Notes: a model not told the origin generated them from the letters alone. Positions 45,360-57,259 are shown, counted from the first letter of the stretch. The stretch is DNA of 64,000 nt from Eucommia ulmoides (GCA_016647705.1 CM028340.1:11671001-11735000), one strand, 5' to 3'. Made by a program: numbers and translations.

Positions 45360-46449
45360 CAAAATTATAAAAAATAAAAAAACCACTTTCATAGGGAACA
45401 CGATTGCATTTAGCATATGCAATAGGCTTTAAATCCCTGGGCTAGTCTCGTAAAGTTTTAAAGTGATAATACCTACAAACATCTATGCCTCTTACGATAA
45501 TCGATTAACCACAATAGATAGAATTCAAAAATATATTTATTAGTGAAATACATGTGTATCGAATGTGATAATTAGCAATTTAATGACTTTCAACCTCAAA
45601 AGGGCTTGATTCTTTTCTCTAATTTTTTATTTTTTATTTTTTTATATAATGATTGATATGTGCAATATTAGTCCCACCGGGTTTTCTAGGATGTCCATGT
45701 AGCGAGTGTTGGGCCAATAATCCTGATTCAGTTGGCTCGGGTCATTAGGTGTAGAGACATCCTAAAAGGCTTACTTACTCCAACACCGTAGGCTTCAGGA
45801 TCAACCGATTAATCATTTTCTCAACACCGACTCTCACCTTTTAACACGAACACTCATTGCTTGATGAGGCAAGAGGCTCGATTACTTAGTGAGAATAGAT
45901 ATTTGAGCTAAAGCAATTTTATTTTATTTTTAATTATTTTGTATAATTTTTTTTAAAATATTTTTGTAATTAAAGAGAAGCATACAAGTTCCTTTTTCAG
46001 TTAGTCTTCAACAATTTACTAACATGAGCCAAGATTACTAAACGTAAAATTAGGGTGCATCAACAATAATGCAATTCGAAAATAATTTAAGTACAACTTT
46101 CATAATATAACAATTTCACCCCTAAGGATTTGCATGTGTCCACTAATAAAATATTCCCAAACATAAACATGCATATATATTTTCTTATCATTATTATTAT
46201 TATTTAGATATTCCTCCCCTACACTTTGTTCTAACATTGTCTTTCAATGTAAAGAACAAAAAGAATTTAAATAAGAGAATGAGACAATATGATGTTGGAG
46301 TGGTTTGGACATTGTAAACATTTCTTGAATTACTTCCAAACCTGCAAAATATGCACATATTATTATTTTTATCAGTTCATTATTTTATTTTATTTTTCTT
46401 ATTATGTATATATGTGTATGTGTATGTGTGTGTGTATTATTTATTTTTC

Positions 46450-46493
<44 letters not shown>

Positions 46494-46552
46494 TATTATT
46501 TTTTATTTTATTTTATTAATTTATTATTATTATTATTATTGTGACCATTTGT
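45360..46552 (-). other. Non-coding 3' region of the Tat-like relic
   Basis: About 1.2 kb between the two stem-loops with no supported reading frame on either strand. A (TA)n run lies at about 46452-46489, followed by an ATT repeat near 46520. Confidence 0.5.
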
Positions 46553-46966
46553 TTAATACTGTTTTTTTTTTTCAGTGGGTTGTCTCCCACTCAGCACTAA
46601 AATTTTCGTCTCTAGCCAGACGCGAAGGTAAAAAGATCCCTTCAATCTCCTCTTATTTATTGTCTTATATTTTATTTTGTCCTTTAAAATCACATACTCG
46701 AGTATCGGAGACCTACTCTTGCTAGTGATAAACTTTTTCTCTCTCAGCAACTCTTCATTATTCAATCGATCATGATAGACATTCCATCTCATACTACCCA
46801 CTCTATCGAGTGGTTTTAACCTAGTAAACTTAGTTTTTATTGGCCTCTCCTTATGTTTCTTTTCTTTCTCTATCCTTAAAGTCGTTCCAGACTCTTTAGT
46901 TTGTATAGTATGCCTAAGGGTTGTCTCCCTTGTTTCTATTCGCTCGATCACAAAATATTCACCCAC
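46553..46966 (-). pseudogene. Coding remnant upstream of the stem-loop in the Tat-like relic
   Basis: A minus-strand frame of 137 codons begins MGEYFVIERIETRETTLRHT and is rich in Lys, Arg and Glu. It ends across the stem-loop (VWLETKILVLSGRQ). By position it would be the region after integrase in a Tat/Athila-like element, but I do not recognise a domain. It could be partly chance. It is cut on its upstream side by the solo LTR at 47003. Confidence 0.35.
46574..46598 (-). other. Post-pol stem-loop, Tat-like copy
   Basis: On the minus strand: AGTGCT, one base, stem AGTGGG, loop AGACAA, stem CCCACT, a perfect 6-bp stem. Order and spacing are identical to 41832-41856 while both stem arms differ, so pairing rather than sequence is kept. 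Confidence 0.65.
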
Positions 46967-47199
46967 TTTTTCAAGTCAAGGTCGGGCCTATTGGGTTAAA
47001 TATGTAAGACCCTGATTTATAGATGCAAACAATTTTAGTTACATTTGATAATTTACAAAAATATTGAGGCGGTTGGCGATATTTATTGTGTGATTTACAA
47101 AAAAATTTAGGGGCCGAATTGAAAAATTTCAAGCATTAAAATAAAATTTGGTTTAATTCATAAACTTAACTAAAATAAAGGGGGGTTTGTGCAATTATT

Positions 47200-47202
<3 letters not shown>

Positions 47203-47276
<74 letters not shown>
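47203..47276. repeat. (TA)37 microsatellite
   Basis: A 74-base uninterrupted TA run. Shorter TA runs follow at about 47352-47380 and 47469-47480. Expected to be highly variable and able to extrude cruciforms. Confidence 0.97.
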
Positions 47277-47278
<2 letters not shown>

Positions 47279-47606
47279 AATGGAGGTGAAAACAAATGGA
47301 GGAGAGAGGGGCCACCTGTTCGGCCTTATGATCACACGCATTCACACATATATTCATATATATATATATATATATATATAGAAATCGGGAGAAGAATCGA
47401 GAAGCGACAAGAGAAAGGAAGAGAGAGAAGTTGTCGGTCGGTAAGGGGCTTGGTTTTTTTTAGCATTTATATATATATATATACATACATACAAACACAG
47501 ACACAACAGAAAAAGAAAGAGAAAACAAAGAGAGAGGAAGATGGTGGCCGGTGGTGGGTTGCCGTTTGACTGTGAGAAAACCGGAGAGAGAGAGGATCGG
47601 TGGGCG

Positions 47607-48427
47607 TAGGGGTGTGCAAAATAACCGACAAGCCCGACCGGCCCAAAAAAATCGACCGGCCCAGCCCATAAAATTCGGGCCTGATGTGTTTAAAACCGGG
47701 CGGGTCGGTTGAACCCGAATTAGTGTTAAAAATTCGGATCAGATGGCAGGTTTTCATGCACCATACCCGTGCGCACCCGACCCGTTCGAATATGGATCGA
47801 TTAAATAGGATTTTTAGGGTTTCTTGATTTCTTCTGACTTCATACTTGCGATTCGTCTTTCTTTATTCTTGTCGCCGCCGCTCCTCTCCATTTCTCTCTT
47901 CTCCAAATTCGATCTTGAGATTTGTTCATCTTCGATTCTTCATGTTCTTCTTCTTCTTCTTCCCAATATCCAGAGACAGTCTTCGATTCTTCTTCTTCTT
48001 CTTCCTAATATGGCAATATGTCTTCGATTTCTTCGATTTTCTTGTAGATCTATCATTACCGTCTGAAGAATCAACAGGTAGTGAACTAAACATATCCATG
48101 GAGTCTCCATTTGGTTTTAGAGAGAGAGAGAGAAAAGGTTTCCGATGGCGTACGCATTTCCGGAAGAGGTGTTAGAGCATGTGTTGTTTATGTTGAATCT
48201 ATTTTGTTCTAGCATGCTTTGTTTATGTTGAATCTATCTCGATTTTGTTTTTGTTCTTCAACCGACCTCACCCGACTGTTCTCCGACCGGAATTCGACGA
48301 CACCCGACGCCGTCGAATTATCCCTCCTTTCGGTCGGCAACGGTTCTGAATATTTCAGACCCAACAGTTGTGGGCCGGGTGTCGGGTTAGGGAGAAACGG
48401 GAGGGTTTCGACCTGTGCACACCCCTA
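47607..48427. mobile_element. Non-autonomous hAT element (821 bp) inside the giant solo LTR
   Basis: Ends are TAGGGGTGTGCAAAA and, inverted from the right, TAGGGGTGTGCACAG. A perfect 8-bp duplication GGTGGGCG flanks it (47599-47606 and 48428-48435). The interior has CCGACCGGCCC-type words near the left, a CTTCTTCTT microsatellite near 47945-48005, and GGGCCGGGTGTCGGG near the right. No transposase is encoded. Confidence 0.92.
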
Positions 48428-50039
48428 GGTGGGCGTGTCTCGTCGTCGGCATGGGTATTTGGGTGATCGTCGCCACCGTCGGTAAGTGTGTGTGTGATTC
48501 CTCTATTTTTCTTTAGTGTGGGTTGGGTCGTTCTGTCACCGGTGGTGGTGATGATCGTGTATATGATTGCGTATATGTGTGTGTTTCTGAGCATGATTAT
48601 ATGTGTGTGTGTGTATGTTTCATTGTATGTATGATGTGTGTGTGTTGTCCGTCCAATCGACGGCGTGGTCGTTCACTCTGGTGGGGTGTCGCCTGCGGTG
48701 GGTTAGAGAGATAAAACTCGTCGGTGGTGTTGCCGTGTGTGTATGTGTATGATTCTGTGTGCATGTGGGAGTTTTGTGCGTGAGTGTGTATGTTGCTGGA
48801 TCAGTGTGTGTATGGACTGAATGTGTGGGTGGGTGTGTATTCAATTATTACGGTGTGTGTTGTTACGGTGTGCATGTGGGTGTGTTGTGGGTGTGTATAT
48901 ATAGACATTCAGGTGAGGGTGATCGGAGTGACGAGGAGAGAGAGAGAGACTGAACCAGAAACACAAAATGAAAAATATAGGAGTTCGCCTAAGCGGTGGT
49001 TCCTTTGCCTAGGCGGTGGAGGATTAGTACGCATAGCAAAAAGGAAGGGGATCGCTTCGTCGCGATGGTGGGGACTTCGCCACAGTGGTGAGGTTGAACC
49101 AGGAGCACAAACAGAAGCAGAAAATGGGAAGAAGAAACACGGGAAAAAAGGGAGAAAGAAAAAAGAAAGAAAAAGAAAAAGGAAAATTACACAAACCTCC
49201 CCAATAAAACCTAAAACTCATCTCGCGAACCGTTGGAAAATCTGGGAAAGGTAGAACTTCGAACTTCTTTAATATATGTATTTAATTTTCTAAATCAAAA
49301 TGGCGTTAGAAAAACAGTGAGACCGTTCACATAAATAAATTCGATATCGTAAACTTTAACGGAGCGATATTAGATGAATAGAAATATTTCGAATAAAAGG
49401 CGGGGATTAGGAAATTATGGAAAATTAGGGCCTACATGGTGCGGATAGAGTATTTTTACATAAAATATTAACTTAGGCCTTGTCATGAATAGGTTCGCGG
49501 GCACCGAAGGATCGGTAGCATATAGATGTTTTCAGAGCGGATTACCAGGTGAGTGTACTGTCTTCTTGCAAACCTATTTTCGTATATATATGATGAAAAA
49601 TGTGTTTACTTAAATTTAGATGATTTTGTAAATGATATGGATCAAGCAGGTTTTGGGTGAGTTGGTAAAGTGGATTTTCGTTGAATTATGTTGGTTTTAA
49701 AAAGAAAGTTGAAAATGATTTGTTGGGTATTGTGGTTTTAGAGTGGAAAAATGTTTGGTTTTCTAAAAATGCCTAGTTTTCTAAAAATGCCTGGTTTTCT
49801 AAAAACAAATGTGGAAAAATGATTTTTGTTGAAATTAGTTTTTTTTTTTTTTAAAGAAAGTGAAAAACATGATTTTTGGATTAAATCGGTTTTGAAAATA
49901 GAGGTTGATGTTTGTGATTTGACGATATTGTTGTGACAATGCTGTTGATTTTATCTGTTTCGGCAAAGTGGTGATTATCTGCTTCGGCAGAGCGGTGATT
50001 TTTCTATTGATTTGTAGTTTGAAGATGTTGTTGGTTGGA

Positions 50040-50190
50040 CTATGCCATAGTATTATGTCCTCTCCGGAGGGTAGTTCAACTAGAGGTTGTTGATATTATG
50101 TCATGTCCGGAGGGTAGTCCGGCTAGAGGTTGTTGATATTATGTCCTGTCCAGAGGGTAGTCCGGCTGGAGGTTATTGATATTATGTCCT
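50040..50190. repeat. Short tandem repeats inside the giant solo LTR
   Basis: About three copies of a unit near 60 bases containing TATTATGTC, CCGGAGGGTAGT and CGGCTAGAGGTTGTTGA, decaying at the right. Nothing suggests coding. Confidence 0.75.
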
Positions 50191-50939
50191 CTGGAGACGT
50201 CTGGTAAGGGATTATCTGCACAGTTAGGTCCGCTAGGAAGGCATATCCTACGGATGATACGGTACCGTTGCAACTTCCGATCGTGAGGTTAAACGATTAC
50301 TATGGCTAGCCAGTAAGTAGTGTGGTGGTGTGGTGTTTGAAATTGAGTGTTTTATCATATTATTTTATACTGGATGGTTTGGATGGATTTCATATATATA
50401 TATATATATGATGATTCCGAAATGGTAAGAAAAAAGAGTTTTCTCGTGGTATATGATTTTTATATTACTGTTTAAAATGTGTTGGTTTATATACGTTATG
50501 CTTGATCCATTTAAATGTTGTATTAAGTAAATTATTTTACCATTAAAAAGGTTTTTATTAAGAAGACAGTACACTCGCAGGTGAAGCAATTAAGAGTCGG
50601 TCTCCTACTGGCACTAGGTGAAGTCATTTGGGAGTATTTTAAGATGAGCTGTTAGATAAGTAATTTATATTCCAGTATACTTATATTTGGGAACAGGTGT
50701 GTCCCTATATGAGAGATTATGTATATCCTGTATAGATGATTGTATAGTGATGTATGCATAAGAATATATTAGTTGATTGAATGTTCAAATGATGTCATGT
50801 TATTGTCACGCCGGCCCCGGGATGACGGGTGTCCGGGACGGGACGGGACAAAATATGTTTAATTTAACTTTCATATTCTCAAACAACACTTTGATACTCC
50901 ATGTTCAACATTCGATATGTGTGTTGTCTGTAGCTAAGA

Positions 50940-51258
50940 ACAGCTAACCTAAAACAACAGAGATTTGGTGTTTGGGATATGGCACCGGCTCTATGTCCAA
51001 AACAAGTAAGTCCACAAGAAAGTAGAATTTGTCATCTTCCACTAAGACATCTTCAATGATGCCTGGCGGTTTCTTCGTGGACTTGTTAGCTAATTAGATC
51101 ATAACTGATGTGGGTTAAAGATTTCTTAATCCATGTTTCTCATACACTAAAAACGGAAGAACATTGACACTAGCACCTAGATCAAGGAGTGCTCTATGAA
51201 TAGTGTGATCTCTGATCACACAATAAATAGTAGGAACACCCAGATTGCCATAATTAAC
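50940..51258 (-). pseudogene. Protease region of a Tat/Athila-type gypsy relic
   Basis: Minus-strand fragments read RALLDLGASVNVLPF (aspartic protease motif DLGAS intact) near 51195-51150, then KKPPGIIEDVLVEDDKFYF near 51075-51020 and VLDIEPVPYPKHQ. This is the characteristic protease and downstream linker of Tat/Athila elements. Stops occur between the pieces. The coding strand points towards the 3' tail at 45-47 kb, so both are probably parts of one element from which RT and integrase were lost. Confidence 0.8.
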
Positions 51259-51264
51259 CTCGCT

Positions 51265-51597
51265 CGAGGTCCTAATTTTCATAGCTAATCATTCTCCTCT
51301 TCCATAAATAGCAGGGCATTCAATGTCCCAGGTAATGCTTGATTTCCTACTCTAAGCAAATATATGTCTTTTTTACCCGAGTTGTTACTCTTACACTGAA
51401 GGGACTTCATTGGGCATACCCCAACAGGTCTTTGTGCAGGTACACGCTTGGACTAAAAAGGCATTGACCTTTGAGTGTTGACCACGAACAGACGAGTGAA
51501 CACTAGCCATCGAAGACTTGACTCCACCTCAGCATTTGAACTCCTCTTGTGCACTGATCAGATGGAGGTGTTGACCAATTTTGGACATCAACAAAAT
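51265..51597 (+). repeat. Tat/Ogre-like gypsy LTR fragment, copy 3
   Basis: It matches 32800-33105: ATAAATAGCAGGGCATTC, then a TTTCCTACTCTAAGCAAATA segment, then TTGACCAATTTTGGACATC and CAACA. It lacks the left part of the LTR. Confidence 0.65.
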
Positions 51598-52329
51598 TAA
51601 AATGTGTTAGAGAAATAAAATTGAAAGTGTAAATTTTATAGAAATAGGTAGTTAGAGATAAGAAGATAAATAATTTTTACTAGAGTATATTTACTTTTAT
51701 AGAAATAGGTAGTTTGAGAGACATTTTGCTTGGTACGTTTTCGAGACATATCTTAAGGCACAGATTGAGGCACGAATGTGGAAAATTAAATACATTTTAA
51801 GCATTCTCTCATTTTTCCTAATTAAAATTTAATTAACCACTACCCTTCTCAATCTCCCTAATTCTCTCTTTCTCTCACTCACTGCCTAATTAGGGAAGTG
51901 CTCTCAATTTCCTAATTCCTTAATTTCTCTTTTTCTTATTTTATATAGCTAACACACTATCTCTCTCTTTGCATCAATAGGGCTCCTCAATATCAATCTC
52001 TCGCTCACTTTCTATGCCAGGCTCATTTTTCTCTCTTCTCTCTCACGACAACTAGCAGTATTTGGTATCGTCAATTGACGTTTCACTTCCCACTGCCACC
52101 ACCAATTAATGATTTTATTACCTCTCAGTCTCTCGCTCACTCCCTACACGGGCTTATCTTCCCATCTTCCCTATCACGACGATCGACGACCTTTAGTATC
52201 TTCAGCTTAGAATCATCGGATTAACATCATTGACTTTATATACACCAGGATTCATCCCCGAAACTCTCAATTCATCATCAATTCGCTCTCTAATGTCAAC
52301 CTTTTTGGAGTCCTTAGTCAATTCTTGGT
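51598..52329. other. Unassigned CT-rich sequence
   Basis: Interrupted TCTCTC tracts (51850-52160) include a partial duplication: TCTCTCGCTCACTTTCTATG near 51999 and TCTCTCGCTCACTCCCTACA near 52129. It may be an old LTR or transposon core. No gene is supported. Confidence 0.4.
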
Positions 52330-52334
52330 TTTCG

Positions 52335-55300
52335 TGTAACATTCTCAAATTTTAGAAATTAGAATTATAAAGTTGTGAGAGCAATTAAATAAACATTTTG
52401 GTGCAATTAAAAAATTTCTAGTGAAAATCGCAAAATTTAGGTGCCAAATTAATAGAATTAACTTAAAATTAAATTATCTAATGGTCCACCATAGTTTGGG
52501 CACATGATTCTTGGCCTAAAGTGTACATTCAGACCGCTTAAGACCATTTTAAAAATACCACAAATAAAAGGCGCGAAAATTGGTAAATTATAAAACCCAA
52601 TGTAAATGGTTAGAGCCTAAGTTTTATTAGAAAAGCCTAAATTTTGTTTTGAGATAACACAATACCCAAGTCAAGATCCATACCCACTTCCCTAAGTATT
52701 GGCCCAGTAGAATACCCAAGAGGGGGGTGAATTGGGTAATTAAAAATTATCAGAATAAAATTCAATAAATCAAATAATTAATTTTAATCCTAAATTAATT
52801 ATTAACTTTATATCACAATGGAATAATATAATCAATTAAGTACACACCCAAAAATAAAAAATAACAAAGTAAATATAGCAGTACACCAAAGATTTATACT
52901 GGTTCATCAAGTTACTTTTGGCTAATCTAGTCCTCCGAGCTCCACGGAGGTCGCACCCACTAAAACCAAGATCCCTTTAAAGGTAGGAACCAAACCCTTA
53001 CACCGATTCTTTTACAGGCTCAGAATCAACCATTACAATATCATTTTCCCAGGCTAAGAAAGAACATCTACTTTTTACAGGTTAAAGAATAACCTAATTC
53101 CTTTTTTTTAACACTAAGGCTCAAGAATCAAAACCTCACAAAACACTCTAACTATCCTTTTCCCAAGTAAGGATGAAACCTTTACAAATCACTCAAATCG
53201 CAATTCTATCCAGGAAGAATTACTACATCAATCTCTTTACAGGACGAGACTGAAATCTAGCTACCCTTGATTAAATACCCCCAACAGTATTTAACTCGTC
53301 ACACTATTCACCAATACAAAATGATAAACAGAAAATCTCATTCGAAGCTTCTACCACCCTAGATAAATAATAACTCAATTAATATCCCAATTAGTGATAG
53401 AAAAACGTGAGATAGAAAAATTTGATTTTAATAAGATATAGGTAGCAAATTTGAGCACATAATTATATTCAAGAAATTATTTGTAAAAATATTTTCTTCA
53501 AAAATTTAAAAACAATTTCTAAGATCAATTTCCAACCAATAATCAAATAATGCAATGAAAAAATATAATTGAAAAGATCTCACCCAAAATCCACATAAAG
53601 AATTATTAGAACAGTGTAACTTCAAATCCGGTAGCAGCAAAGATTAATAGCAATTGATCTTCGAGATCGTCTCTCAGAAAAATTCACAATATCTTAATAT
53701 GATAACTCTTATAAAAGCTCACAAATTATTTTTACTTCTTTGCTATCTCAATATTGAATTTTTTATATAAGAAATTCGTTGGTCAATATATAGGAGTATG
53801 AAATCAACCTTCTAACAGCTAATTTACATGTGTCATGACAATTAATAGCACTTATAGACCCCTTATATCATAATGACTTCATTTAGGTTCAATTCTCTTA
53901 AAAACAGCTTTCAAATATTTCAATTAAACCCTCCAAATATTTCTCAATCTCAATTAATAAGAGTAGAATCAATTTTAAGTACCAAATTGAGAAATATTAA
54001 TATTTAATGAATCATATTAATAGGATTTAATTAATATGTGAACCATATCTTAAATATAGAAAATATCCCTGAAATCTCTCTCAAATCCCAACCAAAAACA
54101 GCTACTTTTGGATATAATCTCGGATAAAATAGTATCTTAAAACAGCGCATCCGGTCGACTGACCAGTCGACTAGTAGATTCAGGTTGTAGCCCAAAGCGT
54201 TTATCGGTCGACCTGTCGATGGACTTGTAGATGCAGAGAGTTCGTCTTTCCTTCACCAGTCGACCTATCAGTCGACTTGTAGATTTAGAAAGTTCAGTTC
54301 CTCTTGACCGGTCGACCTGTCGGTCGACTTAGAGATACAAGATCTTTCAATAGCTTGGTTCGATCGACTCATCAGTCGACTGATGTTTTCTAGATCTCTC
54401 TTCTAAACACGTTTTTAACTTATTTTCTTTTACGTTTTTGCCCCTTTAACCATTTTCTCTTCTAAATAAGCTCCTCTAATATTCTTATATTCCATTTTAG
54501 TCAATCAAAAATATTTCTTTTCAAATCACATAGGAGCAAATAATTTCATTTAATCAAAACACACATAAATAATAAAATACATTTTATGCCATGTATGTAT
54601 TTCTAATTGGAATATTAAAAGTTAAGATTCACCTGAGTTGTTTTTCCTAATTTCTTCAAACTCTTAATTCTTCAATATCATCATTTAGCATCCATTTAAT
54701 TTGTCATCTTCATCACTTGAACTTTAAAATTGAAACACTCAATCAAAACATTAATTCCACCAAAATATCAATACTTAATTGTTCATCAAAATCTTAGAAT
54801 CAACACTAAGTATTAGTATCCATACTCATATCATAACCCATAACCATTGACACAAGACCCTACCCATATCATGACAAAAAAAATAAAAATAATAATAATG
54901 ATAATAAAGAAGCCTCTAGAATTCATGTCAGATAGGCCAAGGACCAAGACATAAACCCCTTCTTGTATTCTCTTTCAACCTCCATCAACATAAGTGAAGA
55001 AGAGAAGACAAAAAAGAGAGAAAATGAGCAATTGAGAGAGGGAAAGGAAAAAAGAAAGTTCTTAGAAAATTTGAAGCAAGAAATTTGAGAAGATCCATAG
55101 GTGAAATCAAGTCTTGGTGGAGGATTAGGCTCACATTTGGTAAGTTCCTAACCTAGAAATTTTTATTAAGAGTTTTAGCATGATTTTTTATGATTCTAAA
55201 AGTTAAGATGTAAAATATATTTGGATTAAACCTAGTAAAACTTGGATTGGTCAAGTGTAATCTTATTAGGTTGAATTAAACATGAGATTTGGGTGAAATC

Positions 55301-57160
55301 ACCATGCATGAAATCTGATTTTCTTTTTTAAATATGGTTTAAAACTTTAACTTTGTTATTTTCGGTTTTGGGAGAGAAAATCTAAGAAAACCATGATGTA
55401 AATGAACCTTAAATGAATTAGAAAGGTTGTATATTGGTTTGGGATGAACTATAGGCCTTATAAAAGTCAAAAACATAGTTTAGGAGCATTGGATATCAAA
55501 AATAATTGAAGAACCGAAATTTGGAAGTTTAAATTCTGCACTCGGTTTATCTGAACAATCTATCTTCAAAAATTCATAACAATTTGTATAAACGTAAAAA
55601 AATATAAAATTTATTGAAAATGAAACTAGACTCAATGAGGATCATTTTGAGCTATTATATGATGCGTTTTGAACCTGATATGGTATATTTATAGACCCCG
55701 AAATGTACCTGAAAATAATCCCTTAAGATTCTGACAACTTTGTTTACTAAACTTTGAAAAATCATAACTAAATGTAGAAAAATTAGAATTTGGTGATTCA
55801 AAGTGTGTTTTAAAGATTGAGATGTCTATTTTTATAGAAAAATAATAGAATTTTTTTTTTAACAGTGGTAAAATAAGTAGGAAATCTAACTACTCTCAGT
55901 AAATTGCTCTTACAACGCATAATACCCCCTTAAGAAATAATAGAATATTAAGGGTACACGCATAAAGTGATGGTGTTAATGAGAGGATGTTTAATTTTGC
56001 TTCCCGCTGCTGAATGAACTGAAATAGGGTGATTCGAGATTATTAAGTGACCACACGCATCTCAAGGTAGGGAATTGTATTAATTCTTTTATGTGTTTTT
56101 AGCATGCATTATATGTATGTATTCTTCAGTGCTTATTTGAAAAATATGATTTCAAATAAAAATTGGATTTGCGGTAAAAAGTTGAAGTTTGGGTAAATCT
56201 GATATTATAAAAGAAATATATACTTGTGTGTTAAATATAATTAGCTGGGTGGTATTGCGATGATATCATGTAAGTATCGATGAGATTGGATCCCCGTGGA
56301 GCTGACCTTGGGTGCAAATCCCTAAACCCACGTGGAGGATACTCCAGCTTACGTGAGTATCTCACTTGCTGGTATAGATTCCCAGTGGTACGGTTCAGTC
56401 ACCAGGTAACGCAGTGCTACACTTGTTGTGTATGTGTTTTGAATTATTTTTTTTACTTGAATTATATAAGTGCATGTTTTATTACGATGTGCGAGTGCAT
56501 TATTTACTGTATTATTTATAAAGGTTTAGCCAGGGTATTATAGTTTATAAAATCATGTACTTTCTATAAACATTAGAAAAAAATGTAAGAAAATGGATGG
56601 ATTTCCCTACTGAGCACGTTGAGTTTACCCCTTTTTTTCCCTCATCCTCAGGTAGTGCAGATGATAGTGAACATGAGTGAACTCTGGTCCGAAAGTGCGC
56701 TATATCAAGTTTCTAGCTTTGGTGTATTTGGATCATTTTGGTACTTTCTGTCGCTATGGACCCCATTTTTTTTTTAAAGCATGGCATGTACTAATGGGCC
56801 CTATAGGGCCCAAACATTTGGACTGTTGGTTCGTTTGTAACCTTTATTAACTATGTGTTTATTGATGTTGCTAAGGGCTCTATTGATGATATAGAGGCCC
56901 AATCCAATAATTTAGTTAGTTTTTATTACAAAACTTTACCTCGATATTATCAAGTGTTTAATTAATTAGTAACATCTACTAGGCATACTTGGTAACTGTA
57001 AAATAAATCGATGCTAGAAATGGACATACCTAGTAAGATTAAGTAATTAAATAAAATTAAGCCTCAAGGAAAAGGACAAACCACAATAGGATTATCAGTC
57101 GACTACTTAAGTTGGTCGTCCCGAGGCCTGATTCACGACCCTAGGGTTTGGGGTGTGACA
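52335..57160 (+). mobile_element. Solo LTR (4826 bp including a nested solo LTR)
   Basis: It begins TGTAACATTCTCAAATTTTAG and ends TTGGGGTGTGACA, flanked by the exact duplication TTTCG (52330-52334 and 57161-57165). About 2.7 kb remains after removing the nested family-A LTR. The start, the GGTAGTGCAGATGATAGTGA segment near 56650 and the GGTGTGACA end are typical of large plant gypsy LTRs (Tekay/Del type by my recollection). No coding region. Confidence 0.92.
52697..54805 (-). mobile_element. Family-A copia solo LTR (2109 bp) nested in another LTR
   Basis: On the minus strand it begins TGTTGATTCTAAGATTTTGAT and ends GGGCCAATA (CAACA with one C-to-T change). The exact duplication CTAAG flanks it (52692-52696 and 54806-54810). 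It contains an array of GGTCGACTG/CAGTCGACTTGTAGAT motifs at about 54150-54385. The same LTR flanks the copia element at 57663. No internal region, so a solo LTR. Confidence 0.92.
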
Positions 57161-57259
57161 TTTCGCTTCCAAGTTCGATTCATGATTGGATTTGTTTTAT
57201 TTTTGGTGATTTTTTTTTTTATAGAATATCTAAATGATATATTAAACACGAATCTATTT

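Larger units (their letters stand above)
47003..50850 (+). mobile_element. Giant solo LTR (3848 bp including a nested hAT element)
   Basis: It starts TGTAAGACCCTGATTTATAG and ends GGGACGGGACA, flanked by the exact duplication AAATA (46998-47002 and 50851-50855). Without the hAT element and its duplication it is about 3.0 kb. Such long LTRs starting TGTAAGACCC are seen in large plant gypsy elements. It contains a 74-base (TA)37 run (47203-47276), GT-rich stretches (48480-48900), CGCCTAAGCGGTGG motifs at about 48985-49020, and a run of near-identical 60-base repeats at 50040-50190 (TATTATGTCC...GAGGGTAG). No protein gene is supported. Confidence 0.9.

Noticed and set aside
44390..46000. 3' LTR of the Athila-type element
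   Set aside because: No segment here aligns with 33308-34787; the sequence belongs to a minus-strand relic instead.
47187..47569. Long frames of alternating Tyr and Ile
   Set aside because: Translation of TA microsatellites.
48784..49254. 156-codon plus-strand frame
   Set aside because: It is made of GT-rich repeats and low-complexity Lys/Glu codons inside a solo LTR; no domain.
53000..53300. Tandem-looking AGGCTCAAGAATCA text as a gene leader
   Set aside because: It is the family-A LTR in reverse, matching 59390-59760.
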